The translations under genes and the position numbers were made by a program. This document shows positions 8,591 to 18,006 of a DNA stretch of 64,000 bases, one piece after another (positions within the stretch are counted from its first letter, which is position 1; each line of letters begins with the position of its first letter). The DNA is from Hymenobacter cellulosilyticus. Its GTDB lineage: Bacteria > Bacteroidota > Bacteroidia > Cytophagales > Hymenobacteraceae. The notes beneath the pieces are model-generated. The model searched no databases. It was not told where the DNA came from and was given only the letters and a program-made list of their open reading frames with translations. The DNA is taken from positions 5,756,501 through 5,820,500 of the forward strand of contig NZ_CP095046.1 of NCBI RefSeq assembly GCF_022919215.1, read 5' to 3'.

Positions 8591-8885
8591 AATGCCCTGA
8601 AACAAGTCAAACCGGCTCTGGTACGCGCGTACCAGAGCCGGTTTGGTGTCAAGCTGGGCGTAGTACGCGCGTACCAGGCGCAAATCGGTGGCAAAACGCC
8701 CGCAGTACGCGCGTACCATGGCCTATGCAGCCACCAAATTGCCCATGGTACGCGCGTACTGCGGGCAATTTGGCCCAAGAAGGGGGACGGTACGTGCGTA
8801 CCACGGCCAACTCAGCAGCAAAGTTGAGCCTGGTACGCGCGGACTTTGGGGACTTTGCTGCTGAGTTGGCTTTGGTAGAGCGTAC
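8591..8885. repeat. array of seven 12-bp palindromes at 42-43 bp period
   Basis: The palindrome GTACGCGCGTAC occurs exactly at 8621, 8663, 8705 and 8748, with one-base variants at 8790 (GTACGTGCGTAC) and 8833 (GTACGCGCGGAC) and a decayed copy at 8875 (GTAGAGCGTAC). Start-to-start spacings are 42, 42, 43, 42, 43 and 42. The 30-31 base spacers are degenerate versions of one sequence in mixed orientation, so neighbouring spacers can pair: 8609-8620 with 8633-8644 gives a 36-base perfect palindrome, 8734-8744 pairs with 8763-8773, and 8809-8824 with 8852-8867. The core is strictly alternating purine-pyrimidine. Open frames across it are by-products of the 14-codon period. Confidence 0.9.
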
Positions 8886-8919
8886 AAAAGCCCGTTGCAG
8901 CTGCCTGCAACGGGCTTTT
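8886..8919. terminator. bidirectional rho-independent terminator
   Basis: A 15-bp perfect stem AAAAGCCCGTTGCAG / CTGCAACGGGCTTTT with a 4-base loop, directly after the last array palindrome. It separates the convergent permease (+) and TonB receptor (-) transcripts. Confidence 0.85.
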
Positions 8920-8978
8920 ACAGTAGCGCACCGTTCGAAGAATCCGACCAACCCGAAGCGTTTGCCGGAAGTAGTGGC

Positions 8979-11473
8979 TTAGAACTTCACCCCTACCGAC
9001 GCCAGGAAGTTACGGGTAGCCTGGGGGAAGTAGAAGTTGAAGATTTGCGGGCGGCCGTCGGCGCCGGGGTAGCCGTAGGTGTAGCCGTTGGCTTCGTACT
9101 TACGGTTCAGTACGTTGTTGACCAACAGGCCCAGCTCAATTTCCTTCACGAATACCGGCCGGATGCTGTAGCGCACCCGAAAATCGAGCACCTGATAGGG
9201 CTTGATGCGCTTGTCGGCGCTGGCCGTATTGTCCAGATACTGCTCACTGACGGTCTTGTAGAGCAAGGCCACCCGCAGGCCCTTCAGCGGCTGGCCTTCC
9301 AGCGTGTGCGCCGACACCAGGGAAGGCGAGTAGGAAATCGTGGTGGTGCGGGCTTCGGCAGCCGTTACGGGCAGGTAGTTGGCATCATAAATCACCTCCC
9401 GGAAGCCCAGAATCCGGTTGCGGCTCATCGTGAGCGTGGAGCTTAGGCTGATTTTGTCGTCAGCCGACACGAAGCCGGTCAGCTCCAGGCCCGTGCGGTA
9501 GCTGCGGTCTACGTTGGTACGCAGGGCATTGCCCACCGAATCGAGGCGGCCGGTAGCTACCAGCTGGTCGCGGTAGTGCATGTAGAAGTAGTTGGCCTCC
9601 AGGCGCACGGCCGTGTTGGGGCCCAGCAAGGTGGTATTAGTTCGCGTCAGGCGGTAGCCGGCCTCGAAGTCGTCGAGCCGCTCGGCCCGGGCCTGGGGCT
9701 GGCCGGCGGGCCGGTCGGTGAAGTCGGAGCGCACCGGCTCCCGCTGCCCCCGGGCAAAGCTGGCGTACAGCTGCTGCCCTTCCGACACGGTAAAGGTGGC
9801 GCCGGCCTTGGGATTGACAAACAAATACCGTTCGTGGGTGGCCACGTCCCGGTTTTGCGCCTCCACCCCATCAATGCCGTACTTGATGTGGCGCACCTGC
9901 AAGTCGCCGTACACACCCAGGCGGGGCAGCACCTGGTAGGTGGCGCGGGCGTAGGCATTGTAGTCAGTCTTGCGGGCGTCGTTGAAGTAGTAGCGGTGGC
10001 GAATATTGCCGTTGGAAGCATACTGCGCCCAGATGACCTCCCCGTAATGGTCGTTGACAAACTGGTTCCAGGCCCCGCCCAGGGTAGCTTGCAGCTTGTC
10101 GTTGTTGCGGGGCTGGTAGTTGAGGGCAAACGTGCCGCCGTAGAAGTAGTTGTCGAGCCACTTCTGGTCAATCAGGTTGGTGCGCGTGAGCGTATCAGTC
10201 CCGATGATGACGTTCTGCAGGTTGTAATCGGCGAATTTGCGGCGCGCCCGGTAGCTTTCGTAGTAGCCAAAGCCGCGGGTCAGGTGCAGGGCCGCACCCA
10301 GGTTCCAGTCGGCCCCAGCCCCTGCGAAAGGTGGAGCTGGTAGTGGTTCTGCTGGTAGTTGTCGGTCTGGTTGTCGTAGGTGTAGTAGCTGTAGCGCCGG
10401 CCTTCCTGCAGGCCGCGGGCGGCGTCGGCCTCACTGAGCTCCCCGTTGTCGATAAACTGCTGGAGCAGCTTCCGGTCCCCGGTAATCAGCGGCTCGGGCA
10501 CCCCGTTCCAGGCCTGGTAGGTTTTTTCCCGGCCCGAGAAGGTGATGAACTTGACCAACGTATTCTTAGCCTGGTAGCCGGCCGAGAGGTAGTATGACTT
10601 CAGATCCGACGCGGCCCGGTTCAGGTAGCCGTCGGTGGCGATGCGCGAGAGGCGGCCATCCACGGTGAAATGCTGGCCCAGCAGGCCGGTGCCAAACTGC
10701 ACGGTGTTTTTCCAGGTATTGAAGGAGCCGACGCTGTTTTGGGTTTCGCCGTAGGCTTCGCGCCGGTTATCAAACGTGGAAATGTTGATGCTGGCCCCAA
10801 ACGCCGCCCCACCATTCTGGCTGGTGCCCACCCCGCGTTGCACCTGCAGGCTGCTCACGGACGAAGCCAGATCGGGCAGGTTCACCAAGAACGAGCCGTG
10901 CGACTCCGCATCGTTCAGCGGCACCCCGTTGATGGTCATGTTGATACCCGTGTTGCTCGTGCCCCGGATGCGGATATCGGTGTAGCCCACACCGGCACCA
11001 GCATCGGAAGTCACTACTACGGAAGGCGTCTGGTCGAGCAGGTAGGGAATGTCCTGGCCGAAGTTGCGCTTGGCCAGCTCTGCCCGGCTCACGTTGGTGT
11101 AAGCCGTGGCCGTGCGGTCGTTGGCCCGGCTGGCCGTTACCAGGGCCTCGCCGGTCAGGATGCCCCCGGTTTGTAGCCCCAGCGTGAGGCGCTGCTCGGT
11201 AGCCTGGCCCTGCACAGTCTGGCGCAGCGCATCGTAGCCCAGAAACGTAACGCGCAGCTCGTGGGCACCGGCCGGCACCGCGGGCAGGATGAAGGTACCC
11301 GTCGCGTCGGTGACGCCCACCACGGCGCCGTCGAGCAGCACGGTGGCGCCGGGCAGCACGGTGCCGGTGCGGGCATCGGCGACGGTGCCGGCCACGGGGC
11401 CCTGGGCCCAGGCGGCGGGTGCTGCCAGTAGGGGCAGCGCTGCGGCGGCCCCCCAAACCAATAAATGCTTCAA
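8979..11473 (-). CDS. TonB-dependent receptor under TPP riboswitch, probably thiamine receptor; one missing base
   Basis: The restored protein has about 831 residues. A TTG start at 11473 gives a clean signal peptide (MKHLLVWGAAAALPLLAAPA, then AWAQ); a GTG at 11524 is an alternative. A carboxypeptidase-regulatory-like beta domain (about 25-105) is followed by the plug (DIPYLLDQTPSVVV, IRIRGTSNTGINMTINGVPL) and a long barrel ending in NFLASVGVKF with the C-terminal Phe typical of outer-membrane proteins. The frame breaks at CCCC 10313-10316; one base joins LSQGLG to ADWNLGAALHLTRG. A TPP riboswitch in the leader (11552-11634) implies repression by thiamine pyrophosphate, so the substrate is probably thiamine or a precursor. 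No other thiamine gene is in the window. Confidence 0.8.
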
Positions 11474-11551
11474 GGAAATGGTAAAGAAAAAGTGGAACGG
11501 GCCCTGCGCCAGGGGTCGGCGCACTAGGTTTTCACGTTCGAGGATCGTTTG

Positions 11552-11634
11552 TTCCCTTCGCCGGCATTACCCGGACAGGTTCAATGGGTATGATCTCAGC
11601 CCCACGGCAGCTAGCCGCTGGTAGGGCACCCCTA
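11552..11634 (-). ncRNA. TPP riboswitch (THI element)
   Basis: Read on the minus strand, the leader shows the conserved TPP aptamer blocks in order: AGGGGTGCCCT, GGGCTGAGAT, ATACCC, TTGAACCTG, then GGGTAATGCC and the closing GGCGAAGGGAA. Start AGGGGTGCC and end GAAGGGAA can pair as helix P1. It ends about 80-130 bases before the start of the TonB receptor, so control is probably at translation initiation or by termination in that gap. All core aptamer elements I know are present. Confidence 0.93.
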
Positions 11635-11645
11635 AAACTATGCTG

Positions 11646-11677
11646 CAAAGCTAGAGCCCTCAGCAAGGAGTTCCAAA
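11646..11677 (-). promoter_or_regulatory. Bacteroidota-type promoter for the TPP-riboswitch transcript
   Basis: On the minus strand, TTTG (11677-11674), a 20-base spacer and TAGCTTTG (11653-11646) match the TTTG / TAnnTTTG consensus of the primary Bacteroidota sigma factor. The predicted start lies a few bases before the riboswitch, which gives the expected short lead into P1. Confidence 0.65.
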
Positions 11678-11846
11678 TCGACAATCTTGTGCTTTACTTT
11701 CGCTTGACAATCAACTATATTAGACTGGCTAACGAGTGGGCCGGAAAAATTACGTCATCCCAAAACATCCGTCCCACCCACTCCGTTAGCCAGATACAGC
11801 CTGCCGGCTCTGCCTTGTTTGCGTCGTCATTTTACCAGTTGCTGCC

Positions 11847-12140
11847 ATGATCAGTCTCATCTACACGCTCGTGGTATTTGCCATTTTGGCTTACTTCATC
11901 GTGGCCCCGCGCCACCGCTACCAGCACCCACCCTACACCGACGGCGACGACGACGGCGGGGAGCCGCTCGACGACGGCCTGCCCGACCTGGACCTGCCGC
12001 CGGGCATCTCCCGGCCCATCAACGACTGGGAGCCCGACTACGGCCGCCCCAGCGCACCAGTGCGCCCCTGGAAACAATTACCTTCTAAGGTTTCTTATAC
12101 AAGCAAACAGCGGCCTTTTTGCCCAGCTGCTTCCGGTTAA
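11847..12140 (+). CDS. small single-pass membrane protein
   Basis: About 97 residues. The first 20 (MISLIYTLVVFAILAYFIVA) form a membrane helix, followed by a short basic turn and a very acidic, Pro/Asp-rich tail (DGDDDGGEPLDDGLPDL). The helix and the acidic tail look like a real protein, but the last ~25 residues run into the downstream terminator stem, so the true stop may lie earlier if a base is missing near 12066. No family recognised. It stands alone between the riboswitch promoter (diverging) and a convergent operon. Confidence 0.5.
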   Translation: MISLIYTLVVFAILAYFIVAPRHRYQHPPYTDGDDDGGEPLDDGLPDLDLPPGISRPINDWEPDYGRPSAPVRPWKQLPSKVSYTSKQRPFCPAASG

Positions 12141-12183
12141 TCGTGGCCGATACCGGAAGTAAGGCAGGCAAAAAGGCCGCTGT
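12107..12183. terminator. long two-part bidirectional terminator
   Basis: Outer 17-bp perfect stem ACAGCGGCCTTTTTGCC (12107-12123) / its complement (12167-12183) encloses a second stem CTTCCGGT / ACCGGAAG (about 12130-12159). It ends the four-gene minus-strand operon starting with pnuC and the small + gene. Confidence 0.75.
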
Positions 12184-12202
12184 TGTTGTGCCTACCCTGC
12201 AG

Positions 12203-12622
12203 CTACAGCTGGAGGCTCATGCGCAGGTAAGGAATGTCGCCCTTGTAGAAAACCGGCCCCTGCCCTACCATACCGAAGCGCTGGTAGAAAGCCGCCGCAT
12301 CCTGCCGGGCATCGCACCACAGCTCCTGTGCCCCCTGCTGCCGGGCTTCCTCCATAATGCACTGCAACAGTCGGGAGCCGATGCCCTGCTTTTGCCACTC
12401 CGGGGCGGTGGCAAACTTGCGGAAGCGGGCATCCGGGCCAGTTACGAACAGAGAAATTACCGAAACCAGCTCCTCCTGCACAAAAGCTCCGAAGTGCTGC
12501 CCGGCCGCGTCGTTTTCCACTTTCACGTAGTCCAGGGGCTTGTCGGGCCACAGCACGGCGTGGCGCAGCGGGTAGGTTTGCGCGGGCGTAATGCGGCGGA
12601 TTTCCAACTCGGGCACTGCCAT
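12203..12622 (-). CDS. GNAT-family N-acetyltransferase
   Basis: 139 residues. The RKFATAPEWQKQGIGSRLLQ segment is motif A of GNAT enzymes (Q/R-x-x-G-x-G/A acetyl-CoA binding), preceded by strands (GAFVQEELVSVISLFV) and followed by the usual DARQDAAAFYQRFGM segment of motif B. It resembles small acetyltransferases acting on metabolites or unknown amines; the substrate cannot be read from sequence. Last gene of the pnuC operon, 12 bases after the epimerase stop, ending in the terminator at 12107-12183. Intact. Confidence 0.85.
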   Translation of the reverse strand: MAVPELEIRRITPAQTYPLRHAVLWPDKPLDYVKVENDAAGQHFGAFVQEELVSVISLFVTGPDARFRKFATAPEWQKQGIGSRLLQCIMEEARQQGAQELWCDARQDAAAFYQRFGMVGQGPVFYKGDIPYLRMSLQL

Positions 12623-12634
12623 GAAAGACTGGGG

Positions 12635-13522
12635 CTAGGTTATGGCAATGGAATACTCAGCCGAGTAGGTTTGGCCGGGGGCCAGGGTCAGAATGCCTTC
12701 CTTGTCGGCCAGCTCCACGGGGCTGCCTACCGAGCCGGCAATGCCCTGCCAGGGCTCCACGCACACAAACGGCGCATCTTTCCCCTTGGTCCAGAGGCCC
12801 AGGAAGGGAAACCCGTCGAAGCGCAGGCGCACGGCCCGGTCGGAGGCAAAGCTGCGCAACGACACGTGGGTGAAGTCGAAATGCTTAAACACCAGGGCAT
12901 CCTGGGCAAACAGCTCGTAGGTCAGCGGCATTTCGGTTTCCTCGTGCAGCACGGGTGCGGTTTGGCCGCTCAGCAGCCCGCCCTGCAGCAGGTGGCGGTC
13001 CAGGGTTACGGGGTGGTCGAAGTGAAAAAAGTAGTCCTCGAACTTCTCCTCCGGCATGAGCGGGCAGCGGAAGGCGGGATGAGCCCCAATGCTGAAGAGC
13101 AGTTCCCGGGCCGAATCAGGATTTTGCACCTGCCAGCGCACCGTAAGCTGCAGGCCACGCAACTGGTAGGTAATGCGCAGCACGAACTCGAAGGGGTACA
13201 CGGCCCGGCTGGCTTCGTCGGCTTGTAGCTCGAAGGTCAGCTCCTCGGTAGTTTGCTCCACCAGGGTAAACTCCCGGTCCCGGGCAAAGCCGTGCTGGGG
13301 CAGCTTATATTCCTGGCCCTGGTGCCGGTAAGTATCCTCGGGCAGGCGGCCCACAATCGGAAAGAGCACCGGGGCGTGGCGGCCCCACACGGCCGGGTCG
13401 GCCTGCCAGAGGTACTCCAGGTCGGCTATTTCGGGCAGGTCTTTGCGCACCAGGCTGCTCAGCTCGGCGCCGTAGCTGTTTACCGCGACGCGGCACTGGT
13501 CGTTTTCGAGTGAATAATTCAT
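12635..13522 (-). CDS. aldose 1-epimerase family protein (LacX-like)
   Basis: 295 residues of the galactose mutarotase-like fold. Visible are VNSYGAELSSLV near the start, WGRHAPVLFPIVGRL (substrate-site Arg), GFARDREF with the HGFAR motif, and IGAHPAFRCPL, whose His is the likely catalytic acid of this subfamily. A late Glu sits in VCVEPWQG. Such enzymes interconvert sugar anomers, but the LacX-like branch is poorly characterised. It lies between the NadR-like kinase (22 bases upstream) and the acetyltransferase, within the same operon. Intact. Confidence 0.85.
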   Translation of the reverse strand: MNYSLENDQCRVAVNSYGAELSSLVRKDLPEIADLEYLWQADPAVWGRHAPVLFPIVGRLPEDTYRHQGQEYKLPQHGFARDREFTLVEQTTEELTFELQADEASRAVYPFEFVLRITYQLRGLQLTVRWQVQNPDSARELLFSIGAHPAFRCPLMPEEKFEDYFFHFDHPVTLDRHLLQGGLLSGQTAPVLHEETEMPLTYELFAQDALVFKHFDFTHVSLRSFASDRAVRLRFDGFPFLGLWTKGKDAPFVCVEPWQGIAGSVGSPVELADKEGILTLAPGQTYSAEYSIAIT

Positions 13523-13544
13523 GTCGGAGCTGATTAATCAGAGC

Positions 13545-14093
13545 TTATGACAACCCAGTACGGGCCGCCCCCGGTTTAGGGTCGGCCAGCAGGGCATCCA
13601 CGAAGAAGCAGGCCTGCTCAAGGCGCTGCTCGGGCGTCCCGCTGATTTCGGCGTAGTTGGACATGCGGCTGTTGAGCTCGGCTTTATACAGGGAGTAGAA
13701 GTATTGCCGGTGGTGGGGGTGTTCCCGCAGCGGGTCGGCCTCCCAGGGAATATCCACGCCCAGCAGCAGCACCAAGTCGTAGCACTGCTGCTCAATGCGC
13801 TGCTTCACCCACTCCGGACACTGCCCAAACGCGTGCTCCGACCACACCTTGATAACCAGCAAATCCGTGTCGCAGAACACCACGCGGTGGGCCTGAGCTG
13901 CGGCCACATCCTCGGTGGCTACCTGCCCGCGGGCAATAATTTCCAGGTCCTCGAAGGTGTAGCTCGGTCCGTGTGTTTCCAGGTACTGCCGGGCGTATTC
14001 CGGGGCCCAGGTGGTGTGGTAGTAGTCGGCCAGCTGACGGCTGAGCGTGGTTTTGCCCGTCGATTCGGGGCCAGTGAGAGCAACGCGCAGCAT
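13545..14093 (-). CDS. NadR-like P-loop ATPase / putative nicotinamide-riboside kinase
   Basis: 182 residues from the ATG at 14093. It begins MLRVALTGPESTGKTTLSRQ: the GPESTGKTT P-loop is characteristic of the NadR ribosylnicotinamide-kinase domain. PEYARQYLE and a DTDLLVIKVWSEHAFG segment follow, and LGVDIPWEADPLREHP is also typical of NadR-type proteins. The usual regulatory HTH and adenylyltransferase domains of E. coli NadR are absent. The start overlaps the pnuC stop as TGATG, implying translational coupling, so this protein probably phosphorylates the vitamin carried by PnuC and traps it in the cell. Kinase activity is inferred. Confidence 0.8.
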   Translation of the reverse strand: MLRVALTGPESTGKTTLSRQLADYYHTTWAPEYARQYLETHGPSYTFEDLEIIARGQVATEDVAAAQAHRVVFCDTDLLVIKVWSEHAFGQCPEWVKQRIEQQCYDLVLLLGVDIPWEADPLREHPHHRQYFYSLYKAELNSRMSNYAEISGTPEQRLEQACFFVDALLADPKPGAARTGLS

Positions 14094-14719
14094 CAGCTTA
14101 CGGGAGTTGGGGTGACGGCTGCCACGCGGGCAGCCCGGCGCCACTCCACGTAGCCATAGGCAGCCAGAATAAGGTAGACGGCGTACAGGCCGCTGGTCGG
14201 GTGCAGGTCCTTGTACCACAGCAGCGGCACGTAAATCAGGTCGACCAGAATCCAGATCAGCCAGTTTTCGAGCCGCTTGCGGGTAAGCAGGTACTGGGCG
14301 CCCAGGCTGCCGGCGGTGGTAAAACTGTCCCAGTATGGCAGCGCCGCGTCGGTGTGGTGCCGCAGGTAATAGCCAAAGCCCAGGGTAAATACGACTGTGC
14401 CCACTCCCACCACGGCCCATTCCCAGGGCCGGGTGCGGGTCACGACCAGGGCCGTGTTGCGGTTGCCGCCATACAGCCACTCGTACCAGCCGTAGATGCT
14501 CATCAGAATGAAAAAGCCCTGCAGCAGACTATCCGAGTACAGCTGGCTGCGGTAATACACTACGGCGAAAAGGATGCAGCTGAAAATAGCCACCGGGAAG
14601 TTCCAGAGCGACTCGCGGGCCGCCAGCCACACGCAGGCAAACCCGGTAATGACGGCCACCCACTCCAGCGGGGAGTTGCCCGCGGCGGAAGTCCAGAACT
14701 CGTAGAGGGAATGTAGCAA
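14093..14719 (-). CDS. pnuC: PnuC-family vitamin transporter (nicotinamide riboside or thiamine)
   Basis: About 208 residues from a TTG at 14719; no ATG is available near the N-terminus, so the start is uncertain. About seven membrane helices, with the family hallmarks IYGWYEWLYGG and ENWLIWILVDLIYVPLLWYKD. PnuC proteins carry vitamins by facilitated diffusion and depend on phosphorylation inside the cell. The overlapping NadR-like kinase gene points to nicotinamide riboside. The thiamine-type TonB receptor 3 kb away raises PnuT (thiamine) as an alternative, but I see no TPP riboswitch in front of this operon. Intact. Confidence 0.8.
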   Translation of the reverse strand: MLHSLYEFWTSAAGNSPLEWVAVITGFACVWLAARESLWNFPVAIFSCILFAVVYYRSQLYSDSLLQGFFILMSIYGWYEWLYGGNRNTALVVTRTRPWEWAVVGVGTVVFTLGFGYYLRHHTDAALPYWDSFTTAGSLGAQYLLTRKRLENWLIWILVDLIYVPLLWYKDLHPTSGLYAVYLILAAYGYVEWRRAARVAAVTPTPVS

Positions 14720-14839
14720 AGGCAGCGTCGTTTGGCGGAAAATTCGGGGTAACCCGGACCCGCAAGTCCGGCGGAGGCCAAAGCTAACCAGTGACCCGCT
14801 AATTTTACGGGCTCCTCTCACTTTTGCCCCGCTTATTCT

Positions 14840-15163
14840 ATGCTCCCCGAAATTACCCCCGAAGATCTGCACGCCCGCTTGCAGCAAGGCGAGGCCCTGC
14901 ACCTGCTCGACGTCCGGGAGCCCATGGAATTCGAGTATTGCCAGATTACGGGCAGTGAACTGCTCCCGCTGGGCGAAATTGCCCGGCGCTGGGAAGAAGT
15001 GCCTTCCGACCGGCCCGTAGTGCTGATTTGCCACCACGGCGTCCGCTCGGCCCAGGCCTTGTCGTTCTTGCAGCACCGCCACGGCCTGACCAACCTGCTG
15101 AACCTGCGCGGTGGCATTCACGCCTGGTCTGTGCGTGTGGACCCCAGCGTGCCGGTGTATTAA
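14840..15163 (+). CDS. rhodanese-like domain protein
   Basis: 107 residues, a single rhodanese domain. LLDVREPMEFEYCQITGS is the CH2A-type motif near residues 23-40, and the active-site loop VLICHHGVRSA has the catalytic Cys in the usual place. EF..GHI is replaced by EFEYCQITGS. Such single-domain proteins move sulfane sulfur from thiosulfate or persulfide donors to acceptors in the cytoplasm. Transcribed away from pnuC. No terminator follows; the octamer inverted repeat at 15168 starts only 4 bases after the stop codon. Confidence 0.9.
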   Translation: MLPEITPEDLHARLQQGEALHLLDVREPMEFEYCQITGSELLPLGEIARRWEEVPSDRPVVLICHHGVRSAQALSFLQHRHGLTNLLNLRGGIHAWSVRVDPSVPVY

Positions 15164-15167
15164 CTTT

Positions 15168-15254
15168 GGTGAGATAGTGAGATGGTGAAATGGTGAGGGC
15201 CGTCCACAATATCAGAACAACAAACTCGCCATTTCATCATCTCACTATCTCACC
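15168..15254. repeat. octamer inverted-repeat element, copy 1
   Basis: Left arm 15168-15197 and right arm 15225-15254 are 30 bases each and complementary at 28 positions, with a 27-base loop. Each arm is itself a row of TGGTGARR-type octamers (GGTGAGATAGTGAGATGG then TGAAATGGTGAG). The right arm ends 2 bases before the TTG start of hrpB. Related copies lie at 27564-27690 and 57944-58122. Confidence 0.85.
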
Positions 15255-15256
15255 GC

Positions 15257-17789
15257 TTGCGCCTGCCCGACCTCCCGATATGCGCGGCTCTGCCCGAGCT
15301 GCTGACCACCCTGGCTGCCACCAACTGCGCCGTGCTGCAGGCGCCGCCCGGCGCCGGCAAAACCACTGTGGTACCGCTGGCCCTGCTCGAAGCTCCCTGG
15401 ATGCCCCCCACCGGCCGCATCATCGTGCTGGAGCCGCGCCGCCTGGCGGCCCGTGCTGCCGCCGCCCGCATGGCCAGCATTCTGGGGGAGCCGGTAGGCC
15501 AAACCGTGGGCTACCGGGTGCGCCTGGAAAGCCGGGTATCGGCCCAGACGCGCATTGAAGTAGCCACGGAGGTCATTCTGATCCGCATGCTACAGGATGA
15601 TCCGGCCTTGGAAGGCGTGGCGGCCGTGCTGTTCGATGAATTTCACGAGCGAAGCCTGCAGGCCGACCTGGGTTTGGCCCTGGCCCTCGACGCCCAGGCC
15701 GTGCTCCGCCCCGACCTACGTCTGCTCATCATGAGCGCCACGCTGGAAGCTGAGCGGCTGGGCAGCTGGCTTAAAGCGCCCGTAGTGCGAAGTGCCGGTT
15801 TGCAGCACCCGGTCAGTACCCACTATTTGTCGCCGGCCCGGGTGGCGGCAGCCGGCAGCCGCCCCACTGAGCGCCTAGCCGATTTGACTCCGGCGTTAGT
15901 TCGGGAAGCACTCAGCAAACATGCGGAAGGCGACGTGCTGGTGTTTCTGCCCGGCTTGGCCGACCAGCGTCGCACCGCCGATAAGCTCATAGGAGCCGTA
16001 GCTTCTACCACCGATATTCACGTGCTGCATGGCGAGCTGCCAGCCGAGCAGCAGGATGCGGCCTTGCGCCCTGCCCCGCAAGGTCGGCGCAAAGTAGTGC
16101 TGGCTACCAGCATTGCCGAAACCAGCCTGACCATCGAGGGCGTGCAGATTGTGGTGGATGGCGGCTTTGCCCGCGTGCCGCAGTTTGAGCCCCGCACCGG
16201 CCTTACCACCCTGGCCACCGTACCCGTCAGCCAGGCCGCCGCCGACCAGCGCCGGGGCCGCGCCGGCCGCCTGGGCCCCGGCACCTGCTACCGCCTCTGG
16301 ACCGAAGCCGAGCACACCCAGCGCCCGGCCCACCTGCCGCCCGAAATCCTTACCGCCGACCTCAGTGGCCTGGCTCTGGAACTGGCCTTGTGGGGGACCC
16401 AGGACCCGGCTACGTTGCGTTGGCTCGATGCGCCGCCCGCTGCCGCTCTGGCCCAGGCCCGCGACTTGCTCGTGCGCCTGGGAGCCCTCACCCGGGAAGG
16501 TCAGCCCACACCCCACGGCCGTACGCTAGCTGGTCTGGGCCTGATTCCGCGCCTGGGCCATCTGGTTATCCGGGCAAGGAAGTGGGCCACGGCGCTACCG
16601 CCTGCGCCCTAGCGGCCCTGCTCACCGAGCGCGACATCCTGCGCCTAGCGGATGGCACGCCGGCCCCGCCCGATTTGCGCCTGCGCCTGGAAGCCCTCAG
16701 CACCGGCCGCGCCCCGTTGCCGGGCCTGGTACCCGATGCCGGAGCCGTGCGCCGGGTGCGCGAAGCCGCTGTCGTACTCCGCAACCGCGCCCACGTCCGC
16801 GACACGCCCCTGGATGCCGACGTGGCCGGCTTGCTGGCGGGCCTGGCTTACCCCGACCGGCTGGCCCAGCGCGAAACGCCCGAGCGGGTGCGCCTCATTA
16901 CCGGGCAGCGCGCCGCCTTGCCAGCCGAGCACTTCAGCCCAGGCACCACCTACTTCGGCGTGGCCCACCTGGATGGCCCGCCTCATGCTCCCCGGGCTGC
17001 CCTGGCCGCCCCTATCGAACGGGAAGAGCTGGAGCAGCATTTCTCCGACCTTATCGAAAGCCTAGAGGAAGTGCGCTGGGATGCTGCGGCCGGCCGGGTC
17101 GTGGCTCGCCGCATTCGGCGACTCGGAGCCATTACGTTGGCCGAAACCGCCCTGACGCAACCCGCTCCCGAAGCCGTGGCCGCTGCCCTACTCGACGGGC
17201 TGCGTCAGGGTGGCATAGCTCGCCTGCCCTGGACCGATGAAGCCCAGCAAACCCGGGAGCGGCTGGCTTTTGCCCACCATCTTTTCCCGGCGGAGTGGCC
17301 CGACACGTCGGATGAAGCCTTGCTGGCGGCGCTGCCCAAGTGGCTGGGTCCGTATCTGGAAGGACTGCGTACCATGGCCGAGGTCAACCGGCTGCCGTTG
17401 GGGAAGCGCTGCTCAACTGGCTGCCCGGCGGCTGGGCCCAACAGCAGGAACTGAACCGCCTGGCCCCAGCCCATTGCCCCGTTCCCAGTGGCTCGAATAT
17501 CACGCTGGATTACTCCAATCCAGAAGCGCCGGTGCTAGCTGTGCGCCTGCAGGAAGTGTTTGGCCTGCTCAACACGCCCACCGTGGGCCTGGGCCGGGTC
17601 CCGCTGACCATGCACCTGTTGTCGCCGGCGCGGCGGCCGGTGCAGGTCACCCGGGATTTGCGTAGCTTTTGGAACACAGGCTACTTCGAGGTGCGCAAAG
17701 ACCTGCGTGGCCGCTACCCCAAGCACCACTGGCCCGACAACCCACTGGATGCCCCTGCGACCCGGGGCACAAAGAAGCGACCCGGCTAA
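15257..17789 (+). CDS. hrpB: ATP-dependent helicase HrpB, two missing bases
   Basis: Restored length about 844 residues, normal for HrpB. The TTG start gives MRLPDLPICAALPELL, the usual HrpB opening. Motifs: APPGAGKTT (Walker A, about 34-42), DEFHERS (motif II, DE.H type), MSATLE (motif III), and ATSIAETSLTI and QRRGRAGR (motifs V and VI). The frame breaks at 16575 (missing C; RA then KEVGHGATACALAALL) and at GGGG 17400-17403 (LPLG then EALLNWLPGG). After repair the HrpB-specific C-terminus (SGSNITLDYSNPEAPVLAVRLQE) reads through to TRGTKKRPG. HrpB is a DEAH-box helicase of unknown substrate; it is dispensable in many bacteria. Confidence 0.9.
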
Positions 17790-18006
17790 AGTCCAACTGC
17801 TGTATCTGATTTAAGCTCGTCAGGGATTGGAGCGGCTAATGCTCAACAGCAACCTCTTCCTACTTAGCTAGCCGGAATAGCATTAACACTAGACAGTTAT
17901 ATCTTTTTCAGCCTCTTTCCGGAGCCCAATGTTATCATTTGCCTTTTGGCCGCAAATACAATCGTAACAATTTGGTAATACGGATAACAATTGCGTAACA
18001 TTGGTT

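Noticed and set aside
8591..8885. CRISPR array
   Set aside because: The repeats are only 12 bases and palindromic, the spacers are degenerate copies of each other and not unique, and there are no cas genes nearby.
8570..8982. Open frames across the palindrome array with a repeated VRAY-type pattern
   Set aside because: The 42-base period keeps the frames open as 14-codon repeats on both strands. They have no start context, no consistent product and no homology to a known family.
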